Of a DNA stretch of 58,635 nt, positions 1 through 7,822 are shown piece after piece; position 1 is the first letter of the stretch, and each line of letters opens with the position of its first letter. The DNA lies in assembly GCA_964555735.1 (NCBI GenBank), contig CAZKTS010000114.1:1-58635 (forward strand). The letters are read 5' to 3'. Source of the stretch: CAZKTS01 sp964555735 (GTDB lineage Bacteria > Actinomycetota > Acidimicrobiia > IMCC26256 > PALSA-555). Both the position numbers and the translations under genes were made by a program. The notes under the pieces are model-generated. The model was not told the DNA's origin. It worked only from the letters and a program-made list of their open reading frames with translations, and searched no databases.

Positions 1-683
1 GAGTCGAGCGACTCCGACAGCGTGACCGCGCGCTCGAGGCCGCACTCGAGGACGGGGACCATCCGCCGCAGCAGTCGTCCGCGTCGGACGACGCGGCCTC
101 CCGTCCGGGCGCGGTCGGCCTCGCCCACGTCGTGGACCGCCGCGATGGTCGACGGCACGAAGGCGAGGGCCACGACGATCACGAGGCCGAGCTCGTGGAA
201 CGCACGCGGCGAGAGCTGCACGAGCTCGTAGTGCGAGACGACCGCGTTGAACGCGCCGAAGACCGCGATGATCCCGATGACGACGAGACTCTCCGCGACC
301 GCGTTGAGCAGGATCGTGCTGTTGACCGCGCCGCCGACGGTGAACCCGCCGAGGACGTCCGGCAACGTGAACGACGGCGTGGTGAAGAGCAGCGCTTCGC
401 TGCTGTGGGTGGTGAGCACGGTGAGCACGATCCGCAAGAGCCCGAAGACGACGGCGAGCCCGACGAGGATCGGGAACGCCCGTGCGAACGGTCCGGTGCC
501 GCCGTGGACCGCGACGACCAGCCAGGCGATCGCGATGACCACGAGCACGTCGAGCGGGTTCGGCGCGAGCTGGATCGCCGTCGCCGCGGCCAGCGCCCAG
601 ACGAGCCAGGTGATCGCGTGCCATCGCCGCTCGACCGGCCGGGACGAACGCGTGTCTCGATCCTGTTGCGAGTCCTCGCGCAT
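1..683 (-). CDS. ECF transporter transmembrane (T) component, CbiQ family (partial)
   Basis: The reading frame is open from an ATG at 683 to the left edge of the window, giving 227 codons. Hydrophobic segments lie at about residues 22-38, 43-60, 70-90, 130-150 and 168-185. They are followed by the charged stretch EADRARTGG and then RRMVPVLECGLERAVTLSES, which match the cytoplasmic coupling helices of EcfT/CbiQ proteins that contact the ATPase pair. EcfT subunits form energy-coupling-factor importers with two ATPases and a substrate-binding S subunit, which would lie beyond the left edge. The gene is transcribed away from a cobalamin riboswitch and a cobO operon, so cobalamin or cobalt is the likely substrate. 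That substrate is inferred from context, because T subunits do not carry specificity. Confidence 0.85.
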   Translation of the reverse strand, partial: MREDSQQDRDTRSSRPVERRWHAITWLVWALAAATAIQLAPNPLDVLVVIAIAWLVVAVHGGTGPFARAFPILVGLAVVFGLLRIVLTVLTTHSSEALLFTTPSFTLPDVLGGFTVGGAVNSTILLNAVAESLVVIGIIAVFGAFNAVVSHYELVQLSPRAFHELGLVIVVALAFVPSTIAAVHDVGEADRARTGGRVVRRGRLLRRMVPVLECGLERAVTLSESLD

Positions 684-704
684 CGGATATGGTCCCCAGC
701 GACA

Positions 705-900
705 ACGGTCATGTGCAGCCCGGATGCTGCACGTGGTCCCGGGAGCGATCCCGGGGCGGGGGAAGTCGGTGCGAGACCGACGCTGACCCGCAACTGTGAG
801 CGGCACTGCGACCGCCGGCCCCGCCGGCGATCGCACACCGCGAGCCAGGCTACCCACCGTCGTCCGCCGGGCCACCGGCGCTCCCGAACGGGAGGCCGCA
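705..900 (+). promoter_or_regulatory. Cobalamin (B12) riboswitch
   Basis: The conserved core is visible on the + strand. A GGGAAGTCGGTGCGAGACCG stretch lies near 760-779, followed by GCTGACCCGCAACTGTGAGC at 782-801, and a GAGCCAGGCTACCC box at 842-855. These correspond to the G-rich/GGTG, CCCGC-ACTGT and CCAGG-ACC blocks of the AdoCbl riboswitch family. Two accessory hairpins lie upstream (GTGCAG/CTGCAC at about 713-732 and CCCGGG/CCCGGG at about 738-754). A CTCCCGAACGGGAG hairpin lies downstream at 881-894. Between aptamer and gene, GGTCCAC (922-928) can pair with GTGGACC (940-946) just before the ribosome binding site at 957-962, a possible expression platform. The element reads toward the toroid/DUF4430/cobO operon. 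The outer boundaries are approximate. Confidence 0.9.
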
Positions 901-968
901 CCACTGGGCGACCAGCGGCGCGGTCCACATACGGCCCTCGTGGACCAGGGGCCGGCGGAGGAAACGTC

Positions 969-2483
969 ATGGCTCTCTCCTTCCGGCGCGTCGCGACATC
1001 GGTCGCGCTCGTCGCCATCACCACGTCCGCGCTCGTCGCGGCCGCACCGAGCGCAACCGCTGACGGCGCGTCCGCGGTCGCGTGGCTCAAGACCCAACAG
1101 CAGCCGAACGGCGGGTTCGAGGTCGCGCAGTTCCCCGGGTTCGAGACCGCCGACGTGGTCGCGGCCCTCGCGGGTGAAGCACAGGCCAACGCATCGTGGA
1201 GCACCGACGAGGCGCTCGACGCGGTGTTCGACACCCAGACCGCCGGCCACGAGAACGCGCTCGACGCGCTCGACGACGACGCCGACGCCGGCATCGGTGC
1301 CGGGCAGGCCGCGAAGCTGATCGTGCTGGTCACCAACCCGCTCGGGCTCGACCCCAACCTCTTCGACCCCGAGTGCGACGGTGGGAGCGGGCAGGACCTC
1401 GAGGCGATCCTCGGGGTGCCCGGGACCAACGGCACCTACGGCATCTCGACCGCGGCCATCAACCAGATCTTCTTCGCGGCGCGGGCCACGAAGGCGCTCG
1501 GAGGCACCGTGGCGGCCGCCACGATCCAGGTGATCCGGGACGCGCAGCGTCCGGACGGGTCGTACGCGTTCAACGGCAACCCCGTCGACGACCCCGACGA
1601 TCCGTTCGACAGCTCGGACGTCGACACGACGGCCGCCGCCGTCATGGCGCTGCGCGCCGGCGGGGTCGCGGCCGACGACGCGGATCTCGCCCCCGCCGTC
1701 GCGTGGCTGCTCGGTCAGCGCAACGGCACCACGGGCGCGTTCCCGGCCTTCGGCAGCGACGACCCCAACGCCACCGCGGTCGCGCTGCTGGCGCTGCACT
1801 CGGTGGATCCGACGACCTACGCCTCGCAGATCAGCGCGGGCCAGGCGTACCTGCTCTCGCAGCAGCAGGGCGACGGCCGCATCGCCAGCCCGAACGACGG
1901 CTTCGGCGTCAACACGTTCGCGACCGCGCAGAGCGTGCAGGCGCTCGAGCTGCCCACCGTGCCCGCGGGCGGAACCGGCGGCCTCGCCGGGTGCCTCGAC
2001 GGGAACGACGACGGTGTGCGCGACGACGACCAGCCCGACGTCGACACCGTGCCGAGCCTGGACGGCGCGGGCTACGTGACCGTGGCCGCGTCGGGCGGCA
2101 CCCTGGCCGACGTGGCCGCGGTCGACCCGGCGACCGTCGCCGAGCCGCCGGTCGGCGTCACATTGCCGTCCGGGCTCGTGAGCTTCCGCCTCGAGGGGCT
2201 CGCCTCGGGCGCGACCGTGACCGTCACGATCACCTTCCACAGTGGGTCGAGCGCCACCTCCTACTTCAAGCTGCTGGCCGACGGCTCGTGGGTCGACTTC
2301 ACCAACCGGGCGTCGTTCTCGGGCAACACGGTCACGCTGACCCTCACCGACGGTGGACCGGGCGACGACGGCCCGGCGGACGGTGTCATCGTCGACCCGG
2401 GCGGACCGGCCGCGGTCGCGGCGCAGGCCGCGCCGGCCGTACCCGGGCAGGTCGACCCGAGCACGCTCTCGTTCACCGGGTGA
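969..2483 (+). CDS. Secreted prenyltransferase/squalene-oxidase-repeat (alpha-toroid) protein with choice-of-anchor-U-like C-terminal region; putative B12-binding protein
   Basis: The 504-residue product starts at an ATG preceded by GGAGGA and has a signal peptide of about 33 residues. Repeats of the alpha/alpha-toroid type follow: AVAWLKTQQQPNGGFE at about 36, IRDAQRPDGSYAFNG mid-protein, AVAWLLGQRNGTTGAFPAFG, and QAYLLSQQQGDGRIASPNDG. This fold is shared by squalene cyclases and by animal intrinsic factor and transcobalamin. The C-terminal part, with LTLTDGGPGDDGPADGVIVD then PGGPA, matches the choice-of-anchor-U type of domain that usually sits just before a sorting signal. The chain ends in SFTG with no membrane helix. 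It is the first gene after the riboswitch and is followed 4 bases later by a DUF4430-type gene. A role in extracellular cobalamin or cobalt capture is inferred; no enzymatic role is evident. Confidence 0.8.
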   Translation: MALSFRRVATSVALVAITTSALVAAAPSATADGASAVAWLKTQQQPNGGFEVAQFPGFETADVVAALAGEAQANASWSTDEALDAVFDTQTAGHENALDALDDDADAGIGAGQAAKLIVLVTNPLGLDPNLFDPECDGGSGQDLEAILGVPGTNGTYGISTAAINQIFFAARATKALGGTVAAATIQVIRDAQRPDGSYAFNGNPVDDPDDPFDSSDVDTTAAAVMALRAGGVAADDADLAPAVAWLLGQRNGTTGAFPAFGSDDPNATAVALLALHSVDPTTYASQISAGQAYLLSQQQGDGRIASPNDGFGVNTFATAQSVQALELPTVPAGGTGGLAGCLDGNDDGVRDDDQPDVDTVPSLDGAGYVTVAASGGTLADVAAVDPATVAEPPVGVTLPSGLVSFRLEGLASGATVTVTITFHSGSSATSYFKLLADGSWVDFTNRASFSGNTVTLTLTDGGPGDDGPADGVIVDPGGPAAVAAQAAPAVPGQVDPSTLSFTG

Positions 2484-2487
2484 CGTG

Positions 2488-3393
2488 ATGCGAAGCCGGA
2501 ACGCTCGTCAGCACACGCGCCTCCGCCGAGCGTGGTGGGCACGCGCCGCGGCGACGCTCGCGGTCCTCGTCGCGCTCGTTGCCGTGCCCGCGGTCCGCGA
2601 CGCGCGCCCGGCCGGCGCGGGCGCCAGCCGCGCGGTCGTGATCATCAACGGGAGCGTGCACGTCATCCACTTCGGTGGGTCGGTGTCCGGGCTCCAGGCG
2701 CTGCGGATGGTCGCGGGGGTCGAGACCCTCGGGTTCGGTGGGATCGGCGAGGCGGTGTGTCGCATCAACGGCCAGGGCAACCCGGCCACGCCGAACGAGT
2801 GCCTCGTCGGACCCAATGGCGAGTACTGGGCCTACTACCGCGCCGGTCCGGGCGCGAGCGGTTGGCAGTACTCGAGCCGCGGCGCGGGCGGCACGACCGT
2901 GACCGACGGCTCGGTGGAGGGGTGGCGCTACGGCACCGGGGGCCCGCCGGGGTTCGTGTCGTTCTGCGCCGCAGCCGGGTGCGGCCCGCCGCCGACCGCG
3001 GCCCCGCCCCCGCCGCCTCCGCCACCGGCGACGACGCCGGCCGGCGCCCAGGGGGACGCGGGCACCACCGCGACGACGAAGGCGACCGACGGCTCGGGGT
3101 CGAAGAAGAGCGACAAGAAGAAGGCGGACAAGAGCGACAAGAAGGAGGACGGCGCGGCCGCGTCGTCCGACGACGGCCAGCAGGCGAGCGGTCCGTCCGC
3201 ATCCGGGGACGGCGCCGCAGCTGCTGCCGGTGAGGGTCGGCGCACGTCGGCCTCCGGGCAGGCGAGCGTCGATCCGTCGGCCGACGACGGCGGCTCACCG
3301 CTCCCCGTGATCCTCGTGGTGGTGGTCGTCGCGGCGCTCATCGGCACCGGCCTGTGGCTCCGACGGCGCCGGCAGATGACAATGCCGTCGTGA
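2488..3393 (+). CDS. Membrane-anchored DUF4430-like (transcobalamin C-domain-like) protein
   Basis: This is a 301-residue exported protein. A basic N-terminus and a hydrophobic core at about residues 16-34 form the export signal. Residues about 45-165 form a compact domain with one short motif (ALRMVAGVETLGFG) and a cysteine pair, including GQGNPATPNECLVG and EYWAYYRAGPG. These features are characteristic of DUF4430-type domains, which form the C-terminal half of transcobalamin-like proteins. A Pro-rich and then Lys/Ser/Asp-rich low-complexity linker follows. A single C-terminal helix (PVILVVVVVAALIGTGLWL) plus RRRR would anchor the domain outside the cell. The ATG lies 4 bases after the toroid gene, and its end overlaps cobO, so all three should be co-expressed under the B12 riboswitch. 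A cobalamin-capture role is inferred. Confidence 0.75.
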   Translation: MRSRNARQHTRLRRAWWARAAATLAVLVALVAVPAVRDARPAGAGASRAVVIINGSVHVIHFGGSVSGLQALRMVAGVETLGFGGIGEAVCRINGQGNPATPNECLVGPNGEYWAYYRAGPGASGWQYSSRGAGGTTVTDGSVEGWRYGTGGPPGFVSFCAAAGCGPPPTAAPPPPPPPPATTPAGAQGDAGTTATTKATDGSGSKKSDKKKADKSDKKEDGAAASSDDGQQASGPSASGDGAAAAAGEGRRTSASGQASVDPSADDGGSPLPVILVVVVVAALIGTGLWLRRRRQMTMPS

Positions 3394-3968
3394 CCGACGC
3401 GACCGAACCGGCGACCCCGCCGACCGAGGATCCCCGGCCCAAGCTCCACGCCGCTCCGTCGCTCGTGCTCGTCAACACCGGCGACGGGAAGGGCAAGTCG
3501 ACCGCCGCGTTCGGGGTGGTGCTGCGCGCGGTGGCGCGCGGCTGGCGGGTCGCGGTCGTCCAGTTCCTGAAGTCGGGGGACTGGAAGGTCGGGGAGGAAG
3601 AGGTCGCGCGCAAGCTCGGCGTCGACTGGTGGGCGCTCGGCGAGGGCTTCACGTGGGACTCCGACGACCTGACGAAGGACCAGGCCGTCGCGCGGAAGGC
3701 GTGGGACCAGGCGGCGGCGCACATCCGCGGCGGCGAGTACGGCCTCGTCGTCCTCGACGAGAGCACCTACCTGATGACGTGGGGGTGGATCCCGACCGAC
3801 GAGGTGGTGGCCACGATCCGCGACCGGCCCGAGACCGTCAACGTCATCTGCACCGGGCGCGACGCGCCGGCGGCGCTGATCGACGTGGCCGACACGGTCA
3901 CCGAGATGCGCAGCGTGAAGCATGCGTACGACACCGGCATCGCGGCCAAGCGCGGCATCGACTACTGA
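3390..3968 (+). CDS. cobO: Cob(I)yrinic acid a,c-diamide adenosyltransferase (CobO/BtuR type)
   Basis: The 192-residue product contains the P-loop NTGDGKGKST near residue 24, then AVVQFLKSGDWKVGEEE, YGLVVLDES and EMRSVKHAYDTGI. These are the standard landmarks of the CobA/CobO/BtuR family, which transfers adenosyl from ATP to the Co(I) centre of corrinoids. The GTG start at 3390 overlaps the previous stop as GTGA, indicating translational coupling. An in-frame ATG at 3354 lies inside the upstream gene and is less likely. Placement as the last gene of a riboswitch-led operon fits activation of imported corrinoid to adenosylcobalamin. Confidence 0.93.
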   Translation: MTDATEPATPPTEDPRPKLHAAPSLVLVNTGDGKGKSTAAFGVVLRAVARGWRVAVVQFLKSGDWKVGEEEVARKLGVDWWALGEGFTWDSDDLTKDQAVARKAWDQAAAHIRGGEYGLVVLDESTYLMTWGWIPTDEVVATIRDRPETVNVICTGRDAPAALIDVADTVTEMRSVKHAYDTGIAAKRGIDY

Positions 3969-4024
3969 GCGCCTTTCCGCACAAGGGTTGGGGGACCGTC
4001 CTACCGACGCGGGAGGGTGACACA

Positions 4025-5515
4025 ATGCGAGCGATGGAACCGGCGGGCAAGCGGCGGGGCACCGAGACCTCCAACTTCGGCGTCGGCAAGCGTGAGAGTC
4101 ACGACGCGTCGAAGTTCTACGACCGCTTCGAGCCGCCGAAGATCTCCGACGACGACGCCATCACGAAGCCCGTCGTCGTGGACGCGATCTTCCACGGCAA
4201 CGCGGCCGAGATGACGCAGGATCAGGTCGCCGACGCCTCGGTCGCGCTGGTCGTCACCTCGCCCCCCTACTTCGCGGGGAAGGAGTACGAGGAAGCGCTG
4301 GGGCAGGGCCACGTTCCGGCGACGTACTTCGAGTACCTCGCGATGCTCGAGCAGGTGTTCGCGAAGTGCGTCGAGAAGCTCGAACCGGGCGGTCGCATCG
4401 CGATCAACGTCGCGAACCTCGGTCGGCGCCCGTACCGCTCGTTGTCGTCGGACGTCATCACCATGATGGGCGATCTCGGTCTGTTGCTGCGTGGCGAGAT
4501 CATCTGGCAGAAGGCGCGCGGCGCCGGCGGCTCGTGCGCATGGGGCTCGTTCCAGAGCCCGGCCAACGCGGTCCTCCGGGACCTCACCGAGCGCGTGATC
4601 GTGGCGAGCAAGGGCCGCTTCGATCGGGCGAAGGGCCCGAAGGAGCGCTTGCGCGAGCGTGAGCATCCGTGGGACCGGTCGCTGTTCCGTGAGGAGTTCA
4701 TGGACGGCACCACGGACCTCTGGGAGATCCCGCCGGAGAGCGCGACACGCGTCGGGCACCCTGCACCGTTCCCGGTCGAGCTCCCGCAGCGACTCCTCGA
4801 GCTCTACACGTACCGGGAGGACCTCGTCCTCGACCCGTTCATGGGTTCCGGGAGCACTGCGGTCGCGGCAATCCGAACCGGTCGGCACTACGTGGGCTTC
4901 GACACCGATCAGAAGTACGTGGACGCAGCGGTGGCGCGCTGCGAGCGGGAACGCGTCGAGCTGGCGGAGGATCCGAGTCGTCGGCCGTGGTCCGCGCTCG
5001 TCGACCTCACGGGTGAGCGTGCCGATGCCGACGAGGACGCGCTCGCACGCGCCGTCCGCGAGGGCCGGAAGGCCCAGGACATCGCGCGCCGAGTGCTCGA
5101 GCACTGCCACTTCCGGGTCGTCAAGGAGAACCACCGGACCGGCGGTGGCGTCGAGGTGGACCTCGTCGCCGAGGACGCCGACGGCGAGCAATGGTTCGTC
5201 GACGTATCCGGCGCCTTCACGACGACCCGAGCCGGGCTGCGTCGGACCGACACTTTGTGGAAGTCCCTTGGTAAGGCAGCCGTCTTGCGTCAGGCGGACA
5301 GCACCAAGACGACGCCGATCCTGCTCCTGACGACGGACCTGCCGCCCGTCGGGAGTGCCGGACACTCGGCCCTCCGCACAACCCGAGACACGGGGCTGAT
5401 CCACGACGCCCTCGAGATGCTGAGCGATCGGGGCCAGGAGCGCCTCGCGAAGTACGGCGCGGGCGGTCACCGGGACCACAGCGAAGGCGACTTCATCCCT
5501 CCTGTGCGTCCATGA
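4025..5515 (+). CDS. Beta-class DNA methyltransferase (N4-C or N6-A) with a degenerate PD-(D/E)XK-like C-terminal domain
   Basis: The 496-residue product starts at an ATG 8 bases after GGAGGG. The N-terminal part is a circularly permuted DNA methyltransferase: motif IV TSPPY at residues 78-82 precedes the AdoMet motif DPFMGSGST near 271-280. TSPPY favours N4-cytosine, but N6-adenine is possible. From about residue 350 the sequence is homologous to the small protein encoded at 5859-6275: GGVEVD, a spacer, WFVDVSG, a spacer, then GLRRTDT, against GVEID, WFEYKG and GMRRTDT. The nuclease E-x-K of the small protein is replaced here by D-V-S, so the catalytic lysine is absent. The tail is therefore probably a non-catalytic nuclease fold used in DNA recognition or partner binding. 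The gene is followed by two overlapping small genes. Confidence 0.85.
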   Translation: MRAMEPAGKRRGTETSNFGVGKRESHDASKFYDRFEPPKISDDDAITKPVVVDAIFHGNAAEMTQDQVADASVALVVTSPPYFAGKEYEEALGQGHVPATYFEYLAMLEQVFAKCVEKLEPGGRIAINVANLGRRPYRSLSSDVITMMGDLGLLLRGEIIWQKARGAGGSCAWGSFQSPANAVLRDLTERVIVASKGRFDRAKGPKERLREREHPWDRSLFREEFMDGTTDLWEIPPESATRVGHPAPFPVELPQRLLELYTYREDLVLDPFMGSGSTAVAAIRTGRHYVGFDTDQKYVDAAVARCERERVELAEDPSRRPWSALVDLTGERADADEDALARAVREGRKAQDIARRVLEHCHFRVVKENHRTGGGVEVDLVAEDADGEQWFVDVSGAFTTTRAGLRRTDTLWKSLGKAAVLRQADSTKTTPILLLTTDLPPVGSAGHSALRTTRDTGLIHDALEMLSDRGQERLAKYGAGGHRDHSEGDFIPPVRP

Positions 5516-5862
5516 GCCACGTGCCCGGCGGGACGCGACCCGGTCGCGTCGCGTACGCCGTCGTGCGCGACGATCCCCCGCGAGTCTTCATCGCGGAGGA
5601 CGAGTTCGTCCTCACGAGGCGCGTCGCCCTCGACGTCGTCGCGTCCATCCGCGCCGACGATCTACCGTCGCCGTCGGTGGCCGAGCGGCTGCGGGCAGCG
5701 CTGCTCGAGGAGCGGTGGGCCGACGCGATCGCCACGTGGATCGAGGTCTCCGGCATCGCCGTGGACGCGTACCCCGACGAGATCGTCTGGACCGAAGCCG
5801 CACTCGACGCCGAGCGGGCCGCATTCGAGATGCGCATGGCCCCGCTCTTCCGCGACGCGTGA
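5512..5862 (+). CDS. Hypothetical acidic protein between methyltransferase and nuclease-like gene
   Basis: The 116-residue product has an ATG in an ATGA overlap with the methyltransferase stop, and its own stop is overlapped by the GTG of the next gene. No signal peptide, membrane helix or known motif was recognised. The sequence is acidic, with an N-terminal beta-rich portion (RVAYAVVRDDPPRVFIAEDE) followed by amphipathic helices containing conserved-looking Trp residues. Its place inside a fully coupled three-gene operon suggests a subunit, chaperone or control protein for the modification system. Function is unknown. Confidence 0.65.
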   Translation: MSHVPGGTRPGRVAYAVVRDDPPRVFIAEDEFVLTRRVALDVVASIRADDLPSPSVAERLRAALLEERWADAIATWIEVSGIAVDAYPDEIVWTEAALDAERAAFEMRMAPLFRDA

Positions 5863-6275
5863 CCGACTTCCAGTCGCTCGCCGGGCGCCAGGGTCGGCAG
5901 TTCTCGGACCAGTGCGACCTGGTGCTCGAGAGCGAGGGATTCCTGCTCGACGGCAGCCGTCGGCTGCTCGACTGCGGCGTCGAGATCGACCGGGTCGCGC
6001 GCCGCAACGGGCGCGAGGTGTGGTTCGAGTACAAGGGCAGCTTCCGCGGCTCGACGCCCGGCATGCGCCGGACCGACACGGTGAAGAAGGCGATCGCCAA
6101 CGGTGCGTTGCTGGCGGCGCTCGGCGAGCACCCTCCGTACGTCGTGCTCACCTCGCACAGTCCCGAGCGGGGATCGGCGCTCGCCATGGTCGACGCGGCG
6201 ATCCGCCTCGGCTACCTCGCCGACGTGATCTGCATGAACGACCCGGCCGCGGTGCGGCGCCTCGACCGGCTCTGA
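5859..6275 (+). CDS. Small PD-(D/E)XK-family nuclease-like protein
   Basis: The 138-residue product uses a GTG start overlapping the previous stop as GTGA. GVEID at about residues 40-44 and WFEYKG at about 55-60 supply the D and E-x-K residues of a PD-(D/E)XK active site. The rest (GMRRTDTVKKAIANGALL, then PYVVLTSHSPERGSALAM) aligns along its length with the C-terminal tail of the methyltransferase at 4025-5515. In the tail the lysine is replaced by serine, while here it is intact. Together with the methyltransferase this looks like a restriction-modification pair, but cleavage activity is inferred. A very small restriction-type endonuclease or a repair nuclease are alternatives. Confidence 0.65.
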   Translation: MTDFQSLAGRQGRQFSDQCDLVLESEGFLLDGSRRLLDCGVEIDRVARRNGREVWFEYKGSFRGSTPGMRRTDTVKKAIANGALLAALGEHPPYVVLTSHSPERGSALAMVDAAIRLGYLADVICMNDPAAVRRLDRL

Positions 6276-6319
6276 CCGTTCGGCGCATCCGCGGCTGACG
6301 CCGTACCCTCGACGGCGCT

Positions 6320-7105
6320 GTGCTCCGCCTCCTCGCCGCCACTGCCGATGCCGACAACCTCATCTACATCTTCGTGGCGTTCGGCGGCGGGGTCATCTCG
6401 TTCCTCTCGCCGTGCGTCTTGCCGATCGTCCCCGCGTACCTGAGCTTCGTCACCGGGCTCACCGTTGGGGAGCTCGAGGAGGCGGACCGGCCGAAGGTGC
6501 TCGGACGCATCGCGCTCGATACCGGCTTGTTCGTCCTCGGGTTCACGGTGGTCTTCGTGATCTTCGGGCTCTCGACCACCGCGTTGAGCCAGAACGTGTT
6601 CGAGAACCAGTCGACGCTCACGCGCATCTCGGGCGGCCTGGTGCTGCTGATGGCGATCTACCTCGCCGGCTCGCAGCTGCTCACGACGCCGCGGATGTAC
6701 CAGGAGTTCCGCTTCCATCCCCACCTCGAGCGGTTCGGGCCCGCAGCCGCGCCGGTGGCCGGCGCCGCGTTCGGGTTCGGGTGGACGCCGTGCATCGGGC
6801 CGATCCTCGGCACCGTGCTGGGGTTCGCGGCACAAGGGCAGGACCTGCTCTGGGCCGGCGTGCTGCTCACCGCCTACTCGCTCGGCCTCGGTGTCTCGTT
6901 CCTCGCCGTCGGCCTCGCCTTCGGGCGCTTCGCCGCGCCGCTGGCGTTCGTGAAGCGGCACGGCAAGGCGATCACCCTGATCTCGGCGGCGATCCTCGCG
7001 GTCTTCGGGGTGATCCTGCTCACCGACAGCCTCGACGAGGTGACTGCCCGCCTCTCCGACTTCCTCGATTCGATCGGCCTGCGGTGGTTGGTCGAGATCG
7101 GTTGA
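6320..7105 (+). CDS. ccdA: Cytochrome c biogenesis / thiol-disulfide transmembrane protein, CcdA family
   Basis: The 261-residue integral membrane protein has six predicted helices. The two hallmark cysteine-proline motifs are present: LSPCVLPIVPAY at about residues 30-41 in the first helix and GWTPCIGPIL at about 154-163 in the fourth. CcdA carries electrons from cytoplasmic thioredoxin across the membrane to extracytoplasmic thiol proteins such as ResA/CcsX. The GTG start at 6320 lies about a dozen bases after TACCCT (6303-6308), which resembles an actinobacterial -10 box, and no Shine-Dalgarno is visible, so the mRNA may be leaderless. No cytochrome assembly partners lie nearby. Confidence 0.9.
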   Translation: MLRLLAATADADNLIYIFVAFGGGVISFLSPCVLPIVPAYLSFVTGLTVGELEEADRPKVLGRIALDTGLFVLGFTVVFVIFGLSTTALSQNVFENQSTLTRISGGLVLLMAIYLAGSQLLTTPRMYQEFRFHPHLERFGPAAAPVAGAAFGFGWTPCIGPILGTVLGFAAQGQDLLWAGVLLTAYSLGLGVSFLAVGLAFGRFAAPLAFVKRHGKAITLISAAILAVFGVILLTDSLDEVTARLSDFLDSIGLRWLVEIG

Positions 7106-7123
7106 GCCGCTAGGGTACGGAGA

Positions 7124-7822
7124 ATGTCGTTCTCCCAATCGGCGAACCCCAGTCACCAGGACGCCGATCGCCAGGAAGCCGATCGCCGGGCGGGCTCGTG
7201 GCGAGAGCGGGGCGTCGAGCGCAGCCTCGGTGCAGCACGGGCCCGGTCGGTCGAGCGGATGGAGCGCCTCGTCGCCGCGGCGCGCGACCTCGCCAACGAG
7301 ACGGGCAGCGCGGCGTTCACCGTCCAGCAGGTGTGCGGGCGCGCGGCCATCTCGTTGAAGGGCTTCTACGCCGCGTTCCCCGGTAAGGACGAGCTCCTGA
7401 TCGCGCTCCTCGAGGAGGACAGCCGCATCGGTGCCGACCTGCTCGGCGAGGCAGTGGCGGCCCACGACGAACCGCTGGCGCGTCTGCGCGCCTACGTCGA
7501 CGGCCTGTTCGCTCTGGTCGCGCTTCCCGGCGCGACCGGGTACGCGCGGGTGCTCGTACGCGAGCACCGCCGCCTCGGCGAGGACCATCCCGAGGAGCTC
7601 GCGGGCGCGCTCGCGCCACTCGTGGGGATCCTGGCAGCAGAGATCGAGGGCGCGACCCAGGCCGGCGCGCTGGCGTCGGCCGACTCGGCGCGCGACGCCG
7701 AGACCATGTTCGCAGTCGTGCTGGGCGGGGTGCACGACGTGACGATCGGCCGGGCGGACCCGGCCGACACCGCTTCCTACCTCTGGCAGTTCTGCTGCTC
7801 CGGACTGAAGGGCCCGCGATGA
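7124..7822 (+). CDS. TetR family transcriptional regulator
   Basis: The 232-residue product carries a helix-turn-helix at about residues 45-90 (AARDLANETGSAAFTVQQVC, then GRAAISLKGFYAAFPGKDEL), the standard TetR DNA-binding domain, followed by a ligand-binding helical domain. An unusually long N-terminal extension of about 40 polar residues precedes it. TAGGGT at about 7111-7116 just before the ATG looks like a -10 box, implying a leaderless or near-leaderless transcript. The stop overlaps the start of the P450 gene as ATGA, so the regulator and P450 form one unit, and control of the P450 in response to its substrate is a reasonable inference. Confidence 0.88.
   Translation: MSFSQSANPSHQDADRQEADRRAGSWRERGVERSLGAARARSVERMERLVAAARDLANETGSAAFTVQQVCGRAAISLKGFYAAFPGKDELLIALLEEDSRIGADLLGEAVAAHDEPLARLRAYVDGLFALVALPGATGYARVLVREHRRLGEDHPEELAGALAPLVGILAAEIEGATQAGALASADSARDAETMFAVVLGGVHDVTIGRADPADTASYLWQFCCSGLKGPR

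Noticed and set aside
132..968. In-frame extension upstream of the toroid gene and other open frames across 22-970
   Set aside because: The extension crosses the cobalamin riboswitch and the divergent CbiQ gene. The ATG at 969 has a ribosome binding site and is followed directly by a signal peptide.
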